DNA from: Curtobacterium sp. MCLR17_007 | GTDB lineage: Bacteria > Actinomycetota > Actinomycetes > Actinomycetales > Microbacteriaceae | Direction of reading: 5' to 3' | DNA: 64,000 nt | NCBI RefSeq assembly: GCF_003234655.2 | Contig: NZ_CP126271.1 | Coordinates: 3,162,001-3,226,000, forward strand | Shown: piece by piece, positions 61,877 to 64,000 of the stretch | Layout: every line of letters starts with the position of its first letter | Position numbering within the stretch: the first letter of the stretch is position 1 | Translations under genes and position numbers: made by a program | The notes under the pieces: generated by a model | What the model saw: only the letters and a program-made list of their open reading frames with translations | What the model was told of the DNA's origin: nothing | Databases searched by the model: none

Positions 61877-62599
61877 TCACCAGGGGACGACGCCGTCCTC
61901 GTCGAAGAGCCCGCCGCGGGGTCCGTCGTCGGGCAGCGTCGCCAGGCGGACGGCGATCGCGGCCCCCTGCTCCGGGGCGCGGTCGCCCGCGAACCCGTTG
62001 AAGTCGGTCGCGACGAGTCCGGGACAGGCGGCGTTGACGATCACCGGGGTGTCGGCGAACGCGCGGGCGTACTGCACGGTGATGCCGTTGAGGAAGGTCT
62101 TCGAGGACGAGTACGCGGCCATCACGGGTCCCGGCTGCCGGCCGAGCGAGCCCATGCTGCTCGACGTGTTGACGATCCGGGGAGCACCCGAGCGTCGCAG
62201 CAGCGGGAGCATCGCGTTCGTCACCCGCACGACGCCGTACACGTTCGTGTCGACGATGCGCCGCAGCTCGTCGAGGTCCATCGTCGTCGGGTCCTGCTCC
62301 CACGTCACGGGGTCGAACGCCCCGGAGATCCCGGCGTTGTTCACGAGCACGTCGAGCGTGCCGAACCGCTCGTCCAGCTCGGCCGCAGCGGCGGCCACGC
62401 TCGCGTCGTCGGTGACGTCGATCCGGACGGCCGACGCGTCGACGCCCTGCGCGGCGAGCCGGGCCACGGCCTCCTCGCCGGCCGCCCCGGACCGCGCGCC
62501 GACGACGACACGCGTGCCGAGCCTCCCGAGTCCCTGCGCGATCGCGAAGCCGATGCCCTTGTTCGCCCCGGTGACCAGGGCGGTGGTTGCTGATGTCAT
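61877..62599 (-). CDS. Short-chain dehydrogenase/reductase
   Basis: 240 residues. ALVTGANKGIGFAIAQGLG (7-25) is of the carbonyl-reductase type, then VLVNNAGISGAFDP, NTSSSMGS and YSSSKTFLN. ARSGAAG after beta-2 favours NADPH. Divergent from a LysR gene with a perfect LysR box between them, so it is the likely LysR target. Confidence 0.9.
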   Translation of the reverse strand: MTSATTALVTGANKGIGFAIAQGLGRLGTRVVVGARSGAAGEEAVARLAAQGVDASAVRIDVTDDASVAAAAAELDERFGTLDVLVNNAGISGAFDPVTWEQDPTTMDLDELRRIVDTNVYGVVRVTNAMLPLLRRSGAPRIVNTSSSMGSLGRQPGPVMAAYSSSKTFLNGITVQYARAFADTPVIVNAACPGLVATDFNGFAGDRAPEQGAAIAVRLATLPDDGPRGGLFDEDGVVPW

Positions 62600-62653
62600 G
62601 CCTCGATCGTCGGTCGTCCGGGACACCACGTCCAAGACCGATCGGGTGCCGTG

Positions 62654-62672
62654 CGATACCCGGCGGGTATCG
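62654..62672. promoter_or_regulatory. LysR box between SDR and LysR genes
   Basis: CGATACCC-GGC-GGGTATCG, perfect 8-bp arms, containing T-N11-A. It ends 8 nt before the LysR -10 box. Confidence 0.75.
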
Positions 62673-62680
62673 ACCGGACG

Positions 62681-62686
62681 TAGGCT
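62681..62686 (+). promoter_or_regulatory. -10 box of the LysR gene
   Basis: TAGGCT, 6 nt before GTG 62693; leaderless. Confidence 0.5.
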
Positions 62687-62692
62687 CTGCGC

Positions 62693-63577
62693 GTGGACGA
62701 CCTCGAGACCCGCGAACTCCGGTACTTCGTGACCGTCGCCGAAGAACAGCACGTCGGGCGCGCGGCGGTGCGGCTCGGCATGTCGCAGCCGCCGCTGTCC
62801 CGTGCGATCCGCCAGCTCGAGCTCCGGATCGGCGCGGCGCTGTTCGAGCGCACCCCGCGCGGCGTGGAGCTCACGCCGGCCGGCACCGTGCTGCTCGCCG
62901 AAGCCCGCCCGGCCCTGGCGGCGATGGCGGCCGCGGGGCGCCGGGCCCGGCGGGCGGGCACCCCGTCCCGGCGACTGGTGCTCGCCGTCAAGGCCGGCGC
63001 CGACCACGAGCTGCTGCAGGCGCTGCTCGACGTGCAGGGGGCCGACCCGCAGGCCCTGCCGCTCGACGTGCAGTTCGGCGAGGTGCACGAGCAGGCGGCG
63101 TTCCTGCGTGACGGGTCCGCCGACGTCGCACTCATGCACCGCACCTACGACGACCTGACCGGCTTCGACACCGAGGACCTGCGCACCGAGCAGCAGGTCG
63201 CGATCCTGCCCCGGTCGCACCGCCTCGCCGCGCGCGCCTCGCTGTCCGTGGCGGACCTGCGCGACCTGCCGGACCTGCCCGCTGCCCGCTGGCCCCGCGT
63301 CGACGGCACCTACGCGGACGGCCCCGGACCCGAGGTGCACTCGCAGGCGCAGCTCGCCCAGCTCGTCGCGCTCGGGCGGACCGTCATCGTGATCCCCCGG
63401 TCCAGCCGGACGCTGCAGTGGCCCGAGCACGTCGCCGTCCCCGTGCTCGACGCCCCGCTCGCGACCACGGTGGTCGCGTGGCCGGCGACCTCGACGTCGC
63501 CGGACGTGGCCCGTGTGGTGCGGAACGCCGTCCGTGCGGCGGCCCTGGTGGCCGGCGCCGAGGCGCGGACCGCCTGA
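62693..63577 (+). CDS. LysR-family transcriptional regulator
   Basis: 294 residues. Winged HTH RELRYFVTVAEEQHVGRAAV then LGMSQPPLSRAIRQLE (28-43), LFERTPRGVELTPAG; effector domain from about 95. Divergent from the SDR gene with one box covering both promoters. Confidence 0.9.
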   Translation: MDDLETRELRYFVTVAEEQHVGRAAVRLGMSQPPLSRAIRQLELRIGAALFERTPRGVELTPAGTVLLAEARPALAAMAAAGRRARRAGTPSRRLVLAVKAGADHELLQALLDVQGADPQALPLDVQFGEVHEQAAFLRDGSADVALMHRTYDDLTGFDTEDLRTEQQVAILPRSHRLAARASLSVADLRDLPDLPAARWPRVDGTYADGPGPEVHSQAQLAQLVALGRTVIVIPRSSRTLQWPEHVAVPVLDAPLATTVVAWPATSTSPDVARVVRNAVRAAALVAGAEARTA

Positions 63578-63582
63578 CCGAC

Positions 63583-63624
63583 GGACCGGAGGCCCGGTGC
63601 GGGTCGGCACCGGGCCTCCTGTCC
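63583..63624. terminator. Terminator hairpin of the GGGAGGCYCGG family
   Basis: GGACCGGAGGCCCGGTG pairs with CACCGGGCCTCCTGTCC, one mismatch, between convergent genes. Confidence 0.75.
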
Positions 63625-63649
63625 GCCGTCCCTGACGGTCCGGACGTCG

Positions 63650-64000
63650 TCAGATCTCGACGTCGCTGCCCATCGTCACGGTGCGCTGCGGCGGCAACCC
63701 GAACCGCGAGGACGGGTCGGCCGCGTTGTGCGCGAGCCCGACGAACAGGCGCTTGCGCCAGTTCACCATCCCGCCGTTGCCCCGCATCGGCCGGAGTGCG
63801 CCACGGGAGATGAAGTACGAGGCGTCCTGCATGGCGTCCGGCTCCAGGTCGAGCACCTCGGCCAGACACGCGGCGTGCAGGGCGTGCGGCAGGTCCTGGT
63901 CGTCCGAGAACCCGAACTTGATCGTGACGTGCTCGATGCCGTCGTCCGTGTAGCCCAGGTCGTCACGCGTGAAGGCCTTGGCGTGCGGCACGTGCGGCAC
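63650..64000 (-). CDS. kup: Kup-type potassium transporter, C-terminal part (cut by window edge)
   Basis: The last 116 codons of a larger gene that enters from the right edge. This is the cytoplasmic tail of KUP/HAK transporters: VPHVPHAKAF, DDGIEHVTIKFGF, ASYFISRGAL, NWRKRLFVGLAHNA and the ending LPPQRTVTMGSDVEI. The membrane part lies outside the window. Confidence 0.88.
   Translation of the reverse strand: MPHVPHAKAFTRDDLGYTDDGIEHVTIKFGFSDDQDLPHALHAACLAEVLDLEPDAMQDASYFISRGALRPMRGNGGMVNWRKRLFVGLAHNAADPSSRFGLPPQRTVTMGSDVEI

Overview
The window is very GC-rich, with almost every third codon position G or C, and nearly every base is used. Gene content (PIG-V mannosyltransferase, PrsW, a GlpR-like membrane protein, FmdB, RimJ, GalU and 5-FCL in one block, maltokinase, MscL) and gene starts preceded directly by a TAnnnT -10 box point to an actinobacterium of the family Microbacteriaceae, most likely Curtobacterium or a close relative. 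This is inferred from protein families and layout; no marker gene is available to settle the genus. There is one tRNA gene (Ala, CGC) and no rRNA, CRISPR array, prophage or insertion sequence.

1-10 kb: the start of a maltokinase gene (cut by the window edge), a CHAD protein, a MaoC hydratase, a GH2 glycosidase behind a LacI-type operator, a haloperoxidase-like hydrolase, a PIG-V mannosyltransferase and two large secreted proteins. 10-16 kb: a conserved actinobacterial housekeeping block (tRNA-Ala, GlpR-like, RimJ, GalU, 5-FCL, FmdB, MscL, PgsA-like) in which the expected glp/moeA gene is absent. 16-20 kb: a 1281-residue DUF4011-helicase-Vsr-like protein whose ATPase and nuclease motifs are both degraded, followed by a duplicated stop/start junction. 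20-24.7 kb: HpcH aldolase, flavin monooxygenase, aldo/keto reductase and quinone oxidoreductase. 24.8-27.3 kb: a polar amino-acid ABC importer. 27.3-32.2 kb: an S-adenosylhomocysteine-hydrolase-like protein coupled to a nucleoside-type deaminase, PrsW and a glutaredoxin-like protein.

32.3-43.5 kb: a complete non-phosphorylating L-fucose pathway. One plus-strand operon carries fuconolactonase, FAH-family diketo-acid hydrolase, dehydrogenase and a GntR/FCD regulator. One minus-strand operon carries fuconate dehydratase, a CUT1 sugar ABC importer, GH29 alpha-L-fucosidase, a mutarotase and an aldose dehydrogenase. A shared motif, CAGACATCnGATG, overlaps three promoters of these operons and is the likely FCD operator. 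A stress-type GlsB membrane protein lies between the two operons.

43.4-64 kb: a roughly 500-bp gene-free stretch packed with inverted and direct repeats; a drug-efflux MFS pump with its TetR regulator and GTTGC operator boxes; a three-gene ABC transporter whose two ATPases carry complementary motif losses, so that a heterodimer would have exactly one working ATP site; flotillin; an NtaA-type monooxygenase; TetR/SDR and LysR/SDR divergent pairs with clear operators; NAD synthetase; an AI-2E family transporter; a serine hydrolase; and the C-terminal end of a Kup potassium transporter at the right edge. Intergenic hairpins built on the word GGGAGGCYCGG recur through the whole window.
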